From positions 62,001 to 126,000 of the forward strand of contig NZ_JSZO01000001.1 of the NCBI RefSeq assembly GCF_000801955.1: a stretch of DNA of 64,000 bases, written 5' to 3'. The translations under genes were made by a program, and so were the position numbers. This stretch comes from Ralstonia sp. A12. Its GTDB lineage: Bacteria > Pseudomonadota > Gammaproteobacteria > Burkholderiales > Burkholderiaceae. Positions 52,302 through 60,137 of this stretch are shown one piece after another (the stretch's first letter is position 1; each line of letters opens with the position of its first letter). Below the pieces are notes generated by a model that was given only the letters and a program-made list of their open reading frames with translations, was not told the origin of the DNA and did not search any database.

Positions 52302-54050
52302 ATGCCGCAAACGGTTTCGGCTCAGAGTCAGACGAACCAGACGATCGCGGCGGTCTTCAACGAGATTGCTGATCTTCTTGAGGTTGAAGACGCCAACCCA
52401 TTCCGGATACGCGCCTATCGCAACGCCGCGCGCGTCGCCGAGGGGATGACGGAGGGTATCGATGCCATGCTGGCACGCGGCGCGGATTTGACCAAGCTAC
52501 CGGGTATCGGTAACGACCTCGCAGCAAAGATGCGCGAAATTGTCGAAACCGGCACGTGCGCCATGCTCACCCGTGTGCGGTCTGAGGTCTCACCTTCTAT
52601 GGTGCAACTCCTCCAACTGCCTGGGCTCGGCCCGAAGCGGGCCCGCGTGCTTCAGCATGAACTGGGGATCGCCACGTTAGATGAGTTGGCCAGGGCTGCG
52701 ACTGCACACCAGATTCGCGAGCTTCACGGCTTCGGCGCTCAGAGCGAGCAGCGCTTGCTTGAGGCCGTCAATGCGCGTCTGGAGCGCCATCGCCGTTATG
52801 GGCTTGTCGTCGCCAAACCATGTGCCGAGGCTTTGACGCACTACTTGTTGGCAAGCGGCACAGTGGAACGACTCATCGTCGCAGGCAGCTACCGAAGGGG
52901 GCTCGACACCGTTGGCGACCTGGACGTCCTGGCAACTGCCCGGCAACCGGCGCAGGTCATTGAACACTTTGTCCGCTACCAAGAGGTGGCCAGTCAAATT
53001 TCAGCTGGCACAACCCGCGCCAGTGTCGTGTTGAAAAACGGCATGCAGATCGACTTGCGGGTCGTACGCCCCGACGCATTCGGGGCAGCGCTCGTGTATT
53101 TCACAGGCTCGAAGCCCCACAACATCACACTGCGCAAGATCGCGCAGGCACAAGGCCTGAAGATCAACGAGTACGGCGTGTTTCGAGAGAAAGAACGCGT
53201 GGCCGGTGAAACCGAAGCGTCGGTCTATCGCGCAATCGGCCTGCCGTGGATCTGCCCGGAACTGCGTGAGGACCGAGGCGAGATTGAAGCGGCGCGCCAG
53301 GGCAAACTGCCATCACTCGTGGAAGAGCGCGACATCAAGGGCGACCTTCACGTTCACACATCCGCCAGCGATGGCGCTGCCAGTCTGGAAGTGATGGCAG
53401 AGCAGGCTCGCCTGCGTGGCCTCCAGTACCTGGCCATTACTGATCATTCGCCGCGGATCGCCATCACACACGGGCTGACCGCAGAGCGCCTGGCCGCACA
53501 GGCAGACGCGATTGACCGCTTCAATGCTGAACACCGTGGATGGCCCGTGCTACTCAAGGGTATCGAGGTGGATATTCTGGAAGACGGCTCGCTGGATCTG
53601 CCCGACGCCATCCTTGGCCACCTGGACCTTGTTGTTGGGGCCATCCACAGCCACTTCAACCTGCCGGTGCAGAAGCAGACCTCCCGCATCCTGCGCGCGA
53701 TCGACCATCCGCATTTCAGCATCCTCGCACACCCGCTGGGCAGGTTGATCGGTGAGCGTAGCGCCTGCAATGTCGACTTGCAGCGGGTGCTGCGGGCGAT
53801 TGCACAGCGCGGCTGCTATGTCGAAGCGAACTCACAGCCGGCACGTCTCGACTTGGCTGACCATGGATGCCGGCTGGCGAAAGCCGACGGCGTACTGGTG
53901 AGCATCGCTTCGGACGCCCATAGCCCCGCCGATCTGGCAAACCTGTCCTTTGGTGTCACCCAAGCACGGCGGGCATGGCTCGGGACTGCAGATGTACTCA
54001 ATACGCGCTCGCTCCAAGCGCTGCTTCCGCTATTGAAAAAAACCATGTAG
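52302..54050 (+). CDS. polX: Family X DNA polymerase/3'-5' exonuclease with PHP domain
   Basis: 582 residues from MPQTVSAQSQTNQ, with GGAGG upstream. Two helix-hairpin-helix motifs (LPGIG about 66-70, LPGLG about 106-110), the polymerase fingers/palm with GSYRRG (195-200) and catalytic D-x-D in VGDLDVL (206, 208), and a C-terminal PHP phosphoesterase from about residue 340 (DLHVHTSASDG, TDHSPR, HPLGR, SDAHS). Family members fill short gaps and excise 3' ends in base-excision repair. A longer reading would cover the FNR-type site and is rejected. Confidence 0.92.
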   Translation: MPQTVSAQSQTNQTIAAVFNEIADLLEVEDANPFRIRAYRNAARVAEGMTEGIDAMLARGADLTKLPGIGNDLAAKMREIVETGTCAMLTRVRSEVSPSMVQLLQLPGLGPKRARVLQHELGIATLDELARAATAHQIRELHGFGAQSEQRLLEAVNARLERHRRYGLVVAKPCAEALTHYLLASGTVERLIVAGSYRRGLDTVGDLDVLATARQPAQVIEHFVRYQEVASQISAGTTRASVVLKNGMQIDLRVVRPDAFGAALVYFTGSKPHNITLRKIAQAQGLKINEYGVFREKERVAGETEASVYRAIGLPWICPELREDRGEIEAARQGKLPSLVEERDIKGDLHVHTSASDGAASLEVMAEQARLRGLQYLAITDHSPRIAITHGLTAERLAAQADAIDRFNAEHRGWPVLLKGIEVDILEDGSLDLPDAILGHLDLVVGAIHSHFNLPVQKQTSRILRAIDHPHFSILAHPLGRLIGERSACNVDLQRVLRAIAQRGCYVEANSQPARLDLADHGCRLAKADGVLVSIASDAHSPADLANLSFGVTQARRAWLGTADVLNTRSLQALLPLLKKTM

Positions 54051-54126
54051 TCGCTTGCCGCTGTACAACGATCAATAGGCACCCTTGTGCGGATGCAGCA
54101 CAAACTTCACCCAAAGCGGTGAAGCA

Positions 54127-54140
54127 TTGACGCGAGTCAA
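54127..54140. promoter_or_regulatory. FNR/ANR-type site upstream of the HPF-like gene
   Basis: TTGACGCGAGTCAA, with both half-sites fully complementary (TTGAC/GTCAA). A -10-like AAGAAT (54162-54167) begins 28.5 bp from the centre. The start codon is about 126 bp away, so a leader near 80 bases is predicted. Confidence 0.65.
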
Positions 54141-54259
54141 CCCGCCAGAGGATCAATCAGCAAGAATGAACACGCGTCATTCAGTTCCTGAGGCTCCGTC
54201 AGCAGGCGCTACCCGTACGGAGTCACGGCTTCGATTCTCTTGTTTGATGGAGTACCACA

Positions 54260-54607
54260 GTGCCATTGCCGATTGATATCTCGTTTGAAGACATACCGCA
54301 TTCCAAAGCCGTTGAAGAGTTTGTGACACATCAGGTCAGTCACCTTCACCGCATCTGCGGCCAGATCATGCGCTGCCGCGTCAGCCTCGCTCTGGGTGCG
54401 AAACATCAACAACAGGGCCGGCCGTTCAACGTGCATGTGGGCGTCACGATGCCTCGTCAAACGTATCTCTCCAGCAAGGCGTCGGATACGGACCCGTACG
54501 TCGCGCTTCGCGAAGCCTTTGCGCACGTGGAGCGCATAGTGGTTGAAACCGTCCGAAAACACCGACCAAGCGCTGACCAACAGACCGGCCTCACGGAAGA
54601 GGCATAG
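54260..54607 (+). CDS. Ribosome hibernation factor-like protein (HPF/RaiA family, short form)
   Basis: 115 residues from GTG, with ATGGAGT upstream. MPLPIDISFEDIPHSKAVEEFV begins the beta-alpha-beta-beta-beta-alpha fold of the S30EA family, with FNVHVGVTMPR and the DPYVALREAFAHVERIVVE helix following. Basic residues lie in the helices. There is no long C-terminal dimerisation domain. Such proteins bind the 30S subunit and silence ribosomes. The FNR-type dyad upstream suggests induction when oxygen falls. More divergent than the housekeeping copy. Confidence 0.8.
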   Translation: MPLPIDISFEDIPHSKAVEEFVTHQVSHLHRICGQIMRCRVSLALGAKHQQQGRPFNVHVGVTMPRQTYLSSKASDTDPYVALREAFAHVERIVVETVRKHRPSADQQTGLTEEA

Positions 54608-54663
54608 AGCGCGCGGCCGTCACTGCGTTGATAGGGCATCGCACAAGCCGATGCCCTGTCAAG

Positions 54664-54797
54664 CTACTGCATAGGTAACCCGCCATTGATCGCGAATTCG
54701 CGCCCATCACGTAAACGGCATCCTCTGAGCAGAGATAGGCAGCCAACGTAGCCAATTGGCCTAGCTGACCAAGGCGCCTCAACGGAACTCCTGCCAC
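54664..54797 (-). pseudogene. C-terminal remnant of a short-chain dehydrogenase/reductase
   Basis: The minus strand reads VPLRRLGQLGQLATLAAYLC then SEDAVYVMGAN, the C-terminal helix and strand of SDR enzymes of the acetoacetyl-CoA/3-oxoacyl reductase type (VPLxRxGQPExxAxLAAYLxSE..YVTGAN). After GAN the frame shifts by one base and continues INGGLPMQ to a TAG, matching the usual INGG ending. Only about 44 codons remain, and the rest is gone. It lies directly downstream of the hypothetical exported-protein gene. Confidence 0.7.
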
Positions 54798-54804
54798 TCA
54801 CACC

Positions 54805-55317
54805 TCATCGCCCCATCGGCTGACTTGATGACCGCTGGGCACATCCACGCTTGCACAGCAACCACTCTGCCGCCCCGGGCTCCGCGGGCAAGCGGACAAC
54901 CGCATCGATCGGTTGCATGCCTGCGCGAAGGTTCAGCGTCTGCGCCGCGCCCTGATAGTTCACATGGATCTGATAACGCCCATTCGGGAGTTTCATGTAC
55001 AGCAGCGGCCCCGCCGTACGCAACCGCAAGCACAGCTTCCCATGGCCGTCCACCACGGAGACGTCGGCATCGGACAATGCTTCCCCATTCCTTGCAGAGA
55101 CCACGTTCAGCCGAACGTTGAACCGGCTGGCCATCGCGTGCATGGCGTCCCGTTCGTCGCGTCCGACACCTCCAGAGACATAGGCGATCTCGTTCTGGAA
55201 ATGCACCTCCGGCGCACCGGTGGTGCCAGGCTCGGCTGCCATGACTGCCTGGCTCGCGAGCAGCGCCAACGCAGCCAGGCAGTACCGTGGAAAGAAGATG
55301 GTGGTGACCCAACGCAT
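54805..55317 (-). CDS. Hypothetical exported protein
   Basis: About 170 residues. I take the second of two adjacent ATGs because GAGG lies six bases upstream. A signal peptide (MRWVTTIFFPRYCLAALALL.., cleavage near VMAAEP) leads to a strand-rich domain: FQNEIAYVSGGVGRDERDAM, a FNVRLNVVSARNGEALSDADVSVVD segment like a transthyretin/carboxypeptidase-regulatory fold, and YQIHVNYQGAAQTLNL. Probably periplasmic; function unknown. It follows the nitroreductase by 8 bp and is probably cotranscribed. Confidence 0.75.
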   Translation of the reverse strand: MRWVTTIFFPRYCLAALALLASQAVMAAEPGTTGAPEVHFQNEIAYVSGGVGRDERDAMHAMASRFNVRLNVVSARNGEALSDADVSVVDGHGKLCLRLRTAGPLLYMKLPNGRYQIHVNYQGAAQTLNLRAGMQPIDAVVRLPAEPGAAEWLLCKRGCAQRSSSQPMGR

Positions 55318-55325
55318 CATTCACC

Positions 55326-55976
55326 TCATCCGGCAAGCGGACACCCCACCGTCTGCGCCAGCACAGGCACCTCATCCTCGTTGAGTGACAAGGCTTCGGC
55401 CAACCGACGGTGGTTGATCCAGCCGCGTACCACGCAGACCAGCCCGGCTGACGCGCAGTAAAGCGACACGTTCTGCGAGATCGCGCCCGCAGCAACTCCC
55501 GCAAACGTCTCACGCTGCGGTTGCGGCATCTGATCCGCACGCGCATGGTTGACCACGTACACCAGATCCAGCGGCGCCTCGCCGACAAAGTCTTGGTAAC
55601 CGGTCAGATTGCGCGCATCCACGGCATGCTTGAGCCGCAACCGGTGCGGCTCCGGCTCGTAGCGATACACACCTTCCGGCAACGCGACGTAGATGTCGAT
55701 CTCGTTCAGGCCGTGCGCTGATGGCGCGGTACGTCCGCCCGTCTCGGGGCGGTTGACGCCGTCCGCCGCCCATAGCAGTTCACTGAGTTGCTGGAGCGCC
55801 AGCGGCTTCGGCGCAAACACGCGCACGCTCCTGCGCTGGGCCAGCGCCGTCATCAGCACCACGCCCCCACCCAAGTGCGGCGGGGGCAGTGCAATGGTGG
55901 CCGGTGCCGAGTGTGCCACCGGCTTGGGCAACACATCGTGCACCGGCTCATAGGACAGCAGCATCGATTCACTCAT
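55326..55976 (-). CDS. Nitroreductase family protein (SagB-like)
   Basis: 216 residues. FMN-binding features are the early ALAQRRSVRVFAPKPLALQQL, WAADGVNRPETGGRTAPSAHG with its RTAPSA loop, and the late AGAISQNVSLYCASAGLVCVVRGWIN. The RTAPSAHG form is that of SagB/ThcOx-type enzymes outside RiPP clusters; no cyclodehydratase or precursor is nearby. It probably reduces a quinone, enone or nitro compound with NAD(P)H. It lies 64 bp after the alcohol dehydrogenase gene and likely shares its promoter. Confidence 0.85.
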   Translation of the reverse strand: MSESMLLSYEPVHDVLPKPVAHSAPATIALPPPHLGGGVVLMTALAQRRSVRVFAPKPLALQQLSELLWAADGVNRPETGGRTAPSAHGLNEIDIYVALPEGVYRYEPEPHRLRLKHAVDARNLTGYQDFVGEAPLDLVYVVNHARADQMPQPQRETFAGVAAGAISQNVSLYCASAGLVCVVRGWINHRRLAEALSLNEDEVPVLAQTVGCPLAG

Positions 55977-56040
55977 GGCATTGGCCTCGGAAGCTGAATG
56001 ATCGCGTAGCGGCAGACCGCCGCGTCCGCACTACGTCTGT

Positions 56041-57078
56041 CTAGGTGGAGATGATGACCTTGAGCGCATGCGTTTCTCCCGCGTTGCGAAAGGTATCGTA
56101 GGCAGCAAGGATGTCGTCTAGCTTGAACCGGTGCGTGATGAGCTGCCCCGGCTGGAGTTTCCCAGCACGCACCGTCTTCAACAGCATGGGTGTGCTGACC
56201 GTATCGACCAGCCGCGTGGTGATGGCAATGTTCTGGCTCCACAATGTTTCCAGATGCAGATCCGCCTTCACGCCATGCACACCGATATTGGCGATCACAC
56301 CGCCCGGGCCGACCAACTCCTGGCAGAGCTCAAACGTAGCCGGCACGCCCACTGCCTCAATTGCGCAGTCGACGCCCGCGCCATCGGTCAGCCGCTTCAC
56401 GGCAGCCACTGCGTTCTCGCTCGAGACGTTGATGCAGGTGCTTGCACCCAGCGTGCTCGCCACCTCCAGCCGTGCGGCGTTGGTGTCGATCATGATGATC
56501 TGGCCGGGCGAATAGAACTGCGCGGTCAACAATGACGCCAGCCCGATCGGCCCCGCGCCGACGATCGCCACGGTGCTGCCCGGCTGCACCCGGCCGTTCA
56601 GCACACCGCATTCGAAGCCGGTGGGAAAGATGTCCGACAGCATGACCAGCGCTTCTTCATCAACGCCGGGCGGCAATTTGTAGAGACTGGTTTCCGCATG
56701 GGGGATACGGACGTACTCCGCCTGCACACCGTCGATGCGATGACCGAGAATCCAGCCGCCGCTCTCGCAATGGGAGTACATGCCGCGCCGGCAGTTGGCG
56801 CATTTCCCGCAGGAGGAGATGCACGAGATCAGCACATGATCGCCGGGCTTGAGCGACGTGACGGCCGCCCCGACAGACTCGACCACACCAACGCCTTCAT
56901 GACCAAGCGTGCGGCCCGGCTCACAGGTCGGAACGTCGCCCTTGATGATGTGCAGATCAGTACCGCAGATCGTGGTCAACGTCACGCGTACCACCGCGTC
57001 ACCGGGTGCCTGCAACTCAGGCTTCGGTTTGTCCGCTAGCGAAATCACTCCCGGGCCTTCATAGACCAGCGCTTTCAT
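56041..57078 (-). CDS. Zinc-dependent alcohol dehydrogenase
   Basis: 345 residues from MKALVYEGPGVISLADKPKP. Catalytic zinc ligands: Cys in TTICGTDLHI and GHEGVG; structural zinc: CGKCANCRRGMYSHC; NAD fold: VAIVGAGPIGLASLL with acidic residue in MIDTNAARLEVA. This medium-chain family includes ethanol- and isopropanol-type dehydrogenases. It probably regenerates NAD+ by reducing an aldehyde or ketone. The upstream FNR-type site and -10 TAGCAT fit oxygen control. A remnant of a close relative lies at 52 kb. Confidence 0.92.
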   Translation of the reverse strand: MKALVYEGPGVISLADKPKPELQAPGDAVVRVTLTTICGTDLHIIKGDVPTCEPGRTLGHEGVGVVESVGAAVTSLKPGDHVLISCISSCGKCANCRRGMYSHCESGGWILGHRIDGVQAEYVRIPHAETSLYKLPPGVDEEALVMLSDIFPTGFECGVLNGRVQPGSTVAIVGAGPIGLASLLTAQFYSPGQIIMIDTNAARLEVASTLGASTCINVSSENAVAAVKRLTDGAGVDCAIEAVGVPATFELCQELVGPGGVIANIGVHGVKADLHLETLWSQNIAITTRLVDTVSTPMLLKTVRAGKLQPGQLITHRFKLDDILAAYDTFRNAGETHALKVIIST

Positions 57079-57133
57079 GGAAATCACCCAAGAAACTGAT
57101 GATTTCATGCTAGGCAACGGTCCTGCCTGTACA

Positions 57134-57147
57134 TTGATCTGCATCAG
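57134..57147. promoter_or_regulatory. FNR/ANR-type site between the alcohol dehydrogenase and kinase genes
   Basis: TTGATCTGCATCAG, one base from the perfect TTGAT-N4-ATCAA. It is centred between two divergent genes. -10-like boxes lie about 28.5-29.5 bp on both sides: TAGCAT (57107-57112, minus) and GATATT (57170-57175, plus). One site could thus drive both genes. Confidence 0.72.
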
Positions 57148-57194
57148 ACGCGCAGGGCCCGAGCCAAACGATATTGATGCTCAGGAGGCCGCGT

Positions 57195-58763
57195 ATGCCC
57201 ACCACCGAGCAACAAGACCCTACCCTCCACGCCCCGTATGCCGAGGCGCTACCCGCGTGCATGCTCGATGTGCAAGCGTACCCACACCCTGCGGCAGACC
57301 TACGGATGATTGAGACCCATCTTTCGTGGGTATTCCTGGCCGGCGATTTCGCTTACAAAGTCCGCAAACCGGTCGCGCTCGATTTTGTGGATTTCTCCTC
57401 TCCCGCCGCACGGCGTACGGACTGCGATGTGGAACTGCAGCTCAACCGCCGGCTTGCGCCTGACGTCTATCTTGGCGTCGTGCCAATCTCGCGCGATCCG
57501 CTGACGGGCGCCGTTCAGGTAAATGGGAAAGGCGAGCCCATCGAATACGCCGTCTGCATGCGACGGTTCCATCAGCAGGACGTGCTGCGCGCGATGGCGC
57601 TCGACCGACGCCTCCGCTCTCAAACGCTCGATCCGCTGGCTGACCTGCTTGCAGACTTCCACCGCGCAGCGCCCGCTGCAGACCCGAACACCGACTATGG
57701 AACGCCGGCAAGCATCCGGCGCACGCTTGAGGACTGCGCGGCCGGAGTCATCGCGTTAAACACAGAATCGCAGCAGACGTTGGCAACCGTCTGCCTGCTG
57801 CGCAAGCATGCAGACCGGTTGGAGAACGCTTTCGCGTCACGCCGGCGCACCGGACATATTCGCGAATGCCATGGCGACCTCCACCTTGGCAACATCGCCC
57901 TGGTACAAGACAAGCCGACACCGTTCGACTGCCTGGAGTTTTCAGCGCCATTGCGATGGATCGACACCATGTACGACGTCGCATTCCTGTTCATGGATCT
58001 CCATGCCGTGGGCTTGGCGGGACTGGCGTACCGGTTCACCAACCGTTACCTCGAGCGTTGTGGAGACTACAGCGGGCTGGCGCTCCTGCCCTTCTATGCA
58101 GCCATGCGGGCCCTGGTGCGCGCTCGCGTACTGCTGGAGCGAGCACACCAACTGGCGCACGCGCCCCAACTGTCCGCTACGTATCGGGATGAGGCCCAGA
58201 GGTTGCTCGCCCTGTCACGAAGCCTGCTCGACCGGAACGATGGTTGCATCATCCTCATGCATGGCCTGTCGGGCAGCGGGAAATCGACCGTGGCCGCACA
58301 ACTTGCAGAAACAGAGTGCATGGTCCGCGTACGCTCGGATGCCGAGCGCAAGCGCCGAAGCGACATCAGCACGCTCCGCCGCTACACGCCTTGCGCGATC
58401 AATCACACCTACCGCCGGCTCGCGGCCATCTGCAAGATGGGTGTTGGCGCTGGATTGCCGATGATCGCCGACGCCACGTTCCTGGCAGATAGCCAGCGCA
58501 AACGGTTCTTCTCGTTGGCGCTGCGACTTGGCGTGCCAGTGGCGATCATCGACTGCGTAGCTGCCCCCCACATCTTGCGTGCACGTATCCAAGCAAGACT
58601 CCGCGCCGGTCGGGATGCCTCTGAAGCCGACCTGTCGGTGTTGGCTACCCAGATTGCCACGCAAGAACCACTGACTGCGGAAGAACGTGCCCATGTCATC
58701 TCGAGCGACGGCCCTCCGCTGCTGCTCAAGGCTAAGCAATTGCGGATGATCCGTTCCCAATAA
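57195..58763 (+). CDS. Aminoglycoside-phosphotransferase-like domain fused to P-loop kinase
   Basis: About 522 residues from MPTTEQQDPTLHAP, with GGAGG 8 bases upstream. Residues about 30-340 are a protein-kinase-like (APH) domain: WVFLAGDFAYKVRKPVALDF, the HGDLHLGNIALV catalytic loop and FDCLEF in place of DFG-like residues. Residues about 345-520 are a small-molecule kinase with Walker A in MHGLSGSGKSTVAAQL, like gluconate or zeta-toxin kinases. The same fusion is common in proteobacterial stress loci; substrates are not established. Divergent from the alcohol dehydrogenase. Confidence 0.87.
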   Translation: MPTTEQQDPTLHAPYAEALPACMLDVQAYPHPAADLRMIETHLSWVFLAGDFAYKVRKPVALDFVDFSSPAARRTDCDVELQLNRRLAPDVYLGVVPISRDPLTGAVQVNGKGEPIEYAVCMRRFHQQDVLRAMALDRRLRSQTLDPLADLLADFHRAAPAADPNTDYGTPASIRRTLEDCAAGVIALNTESQQTLATVCLLRKHADRLENAFASRRRTGHIRECHGDLHLGNIALVQDKPTPFDCLEFSAPLRWIDTMYDVAFLFMDLHAVGLAGLAYRFTNRYLERCGDYSGLALLPFYAAMRALVRARVLLERAHQLAHAPQLSATYRDEAQRLLALSRSLLDRNDGCIILMHGLSGSGKSTVAAQLAETECMVRVRSDAERKRRSDISTLRRYTPCAINHTYRRLAAICKMGVGAGLPMIADATFLADSQRKRFFSLALRLGVPVAIIDCVAAPHILRARIQARLRAGRDASEADLSVLATQIATQEPLTAEERAHVISSDGPPLLLKAKQLRMIRSQ

Positions 58764-58831
58764 GCGCCCTCGTCTGGACAGCGTCCCCGGAACGCAGGTG
58801 GTTACACGGAGGGTGCAACAAGCACCGTCGA

Positions 58832-59134
58832 CTATTTCGAATGTGCACCGTCAATGTCCGGATCTCGTGTTTCCGTATGCGCGCGCTGTTTAGCGCCTTC
58901 CGTATACGGATCGAATTTGCCCCGCCGCGCGCCCTCTGTATACGGGTCGAACTTGCCTCGCCGCGCGCCTTCCGTATAGGGGTCGCGTCTTGCTTGTTTC
59001 GCACCTTCTGTGTAGGGGTTGAGCTTGCCTGCCTTTTCCCCATCGTTAGATGGCGATTCCTGCGTCTTCTCCGCGTATGCCGAAGCGGAGGCTGCTACGG
59101 CGACGAGCAGTGCCATCCATAGTTTCCAGTTCAT
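58832..59134 (-). CDS. Small exported protein with four 12-residue repeats
   Basis: 100 residues from MNWKLWMALLVAVAASASAYA, a signal peptide, with GGGAG upstream. Residues 39-86 are four tandem units of 12 with consensus DPYTEGARRGKF; the two middle copies are identical. The ends are charged. No known domain. Similar PYTEGA/FTDGA motifs occur in short Burkholderiales periplasmic proteins of unknown role, as far as I recall. An FNR-type dyad lies about 123 bp upstream with TATTCT at the right spacing. Confidence 0.72.
   Translation of the reverse strand: MNWKLWMALLVAVAASASAYAEKTQESPSNDGEKAGKLNPYTEGAKQARRDPYTEGARRGKFDPYTEGARRGKFDPYTEGAKQRAHTETRDPDIDGAHSK
58877..59020. repeat. Four tandem 36-bp repeats inside the exported-repeat gene
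   Basis: Each 36-bp unit encodes one 12-residue repeat; period and phase are exact across 144 bp. It is a coding repeat, not a CRISPR, because no spacers separate the copies. Confidence 0.85.
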
Positions 59135-59250
59135 CTCTTGCTCCCATAGGGAATCCACGATGAATCGTTCAATCAAAGCCCTCCAAGCCTGCGGTTTTCG
59201 TTAAGGCCTGAAGGCAATCAGAAGAATAGTGAACCGCCTGGGTTCCTCGT

Positions 59251-59264
59251 TGACTGAGGTCAAG
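59251..59264. promoter_or_regulatory. FNR/ANR-type site upstream of the repeat-protein gene
   Basis: TTGACTGAGGTCAA, with complementary half-sites TTGAC/GTCAA. On the minus strand TATTCT lies about 28 bp from the centre, so it probably drives the 12-residue-repeat gene with a leader near 80-90 bases. Confidence 0.62.
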
Positions 59265-59431
59265 GCTTGGTTTCCGATGCCGGCAACAGCCTCGGGGTTC
59301 AATCATGAGCCTACCCACGGAACGCGTTTGCAGTCACGTTCAGGCTCCGTTTTCTCGTTTGCTGGCGTAGGCAATCAAGCATCCCGAAAGCGCCGGCCGG
59401 CGCCATGGACACACGCTTTGCCTCAGCCCAT

Positions 59432-59445
59432 TTGCGCCACGTCAA
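59432..59445. promoter_or_regulatory. FNR/ANR-type site upstream of the second phasin
   Basis: TTGCGCCACGTCAA, the same variant as the second rhomboid site (TTGCG-N4-GTCAA). The centre is 97 bp before the phasin start; the -10 candidate TACTCT is weak. Confidence 0.5.
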
Positions 59446-59534
59446 TCCGGATCACGGCAAAGTGCCTACTCTGCATATAGATCAATCCTCCGGCGGGAAT
59501 GCGTACCCGCCGGCAAGCCCGAACGGAGACAGCA

Positions 59535-60026
59535 ATGCAGCAACCTATTGATGTGACCTGCAACCTGGCATCTGCAGCAATGCGTGACATGGGTCGCAAC
59601 GCCGAATTCCTTGTCGAAGCGCAGATCGAGTCCCTGCGCTTGCGTCTCAAGATCGCAGAGGCAACGCTGGAAGACCTACACGAGATGGAGCACACGCTGG
59701 GCAGCGTGCCCGACTGGTCGTCCTTGGCGACAACGCAGAACCTGTTCATGAAGATGCAGTCAAGCCATGGCGCCGCGGCCGTAAAGTCGTGGGTCGACTT
59801 CGTCAACAACCTGCAAGCGGCATATCTCCGCCAGTTGACGGATTGGAACGACCAGATGCAGAGCCCAGCGGGACAAGGATCCTCGGCGCAATTGTTTGCT
59901 GCATCCGCCGATTCGCTGCGAGCGTTCTTCAACAGCTTCAATGTCGCGAATGTCCCCAACTCCGAAGCTGTGAGAAGGGTTGCCCCACGCACCACCGCAG
60001 AGGCAAACAAGGCACATGCCGCCTAG
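59535..60026 (+). CDS. Phasin family protein
   Basis: 163 residues from MQQPIDVTCNLASAAMRDMG, with GGAGA upstream. The all-helical phasin pattern is clear: EAQIESLRLRLKIAEATLED, WSSLATTQNLFMKMQSSHG, VNNLQAAYLRQLTDWNDQMQ and LRAFFNSFN. It binds the surface of PHA granules and links this end of the locus to the phaC operon. A rho-independent terminator follows 58 bp after the stop. Confidence 0.85.
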   Translation: MQQPIDVTCNLASAAMRDMGRNAEFLVEAQIESLRLRLKIAEATLEDLHEMEHTLGSVPDWSSLATTQNLFMKMQSSHGAAAVKSWVDFVNNLQAAYLRQLTDWNDQMQSPAGQGSSAQLFAASADSLRAFFNSFNVANVPNSEAVRRVAPRTTAEANKAHAA

Positions 60027-60084
60027 CCTCCAGAAGCCGGAGCCCGCTGTACGAGCACGAGCGCGAGACGACCGGTAGCGTCGA

Positions 60085-60116
60085 GCCGCCGCTGAGCGTC
60101 TGAGGCGGCAGTTTTT
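60085..60116 (+). terminator. Rho-independent terminator after the phasin gene
   Basis: GCCGCC (60085-60090) pairs with GGCGGC (60104-60109) across a 13-base loop, followed by AGTTTTT. It ends transcription between the phasin and the hydrolase gene. Confidence 0.72.
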
Positions 60117-60137
60117 CGGCACAAGGAATGCAACCTC

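Larger units (their letters stand above)
59135..59534. other. Intergenic region with two FNR-type sites
   Basis: 400 bp between the divergent repeat-protein and phasin genes. The left site serves the minus-strand gene and the right site the phasin. Between them I see no convincing coding frame. The length leaves room for a small RNA, for which there is no direct evidence. Confidence 0.5.

Noticed and set aside
55326-55976. RiPP (thiazole/oxazole) biosynthetic cluster because of the SagB-like nitroreductase
   Set aside because: No cyclodehydratase, docking protein or precursor peptide nearby.
58877-59020. CRISPR-like array
   Set aside because: Copies are contiguous without spacers and encode a 12-residue peptide repeat.
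59469-59486. Additional FNR-type site in the phasin promoter (TGCATATAGATCAA)
   Set aside because: Only one good half-site; a better match lies at 59432-59445.
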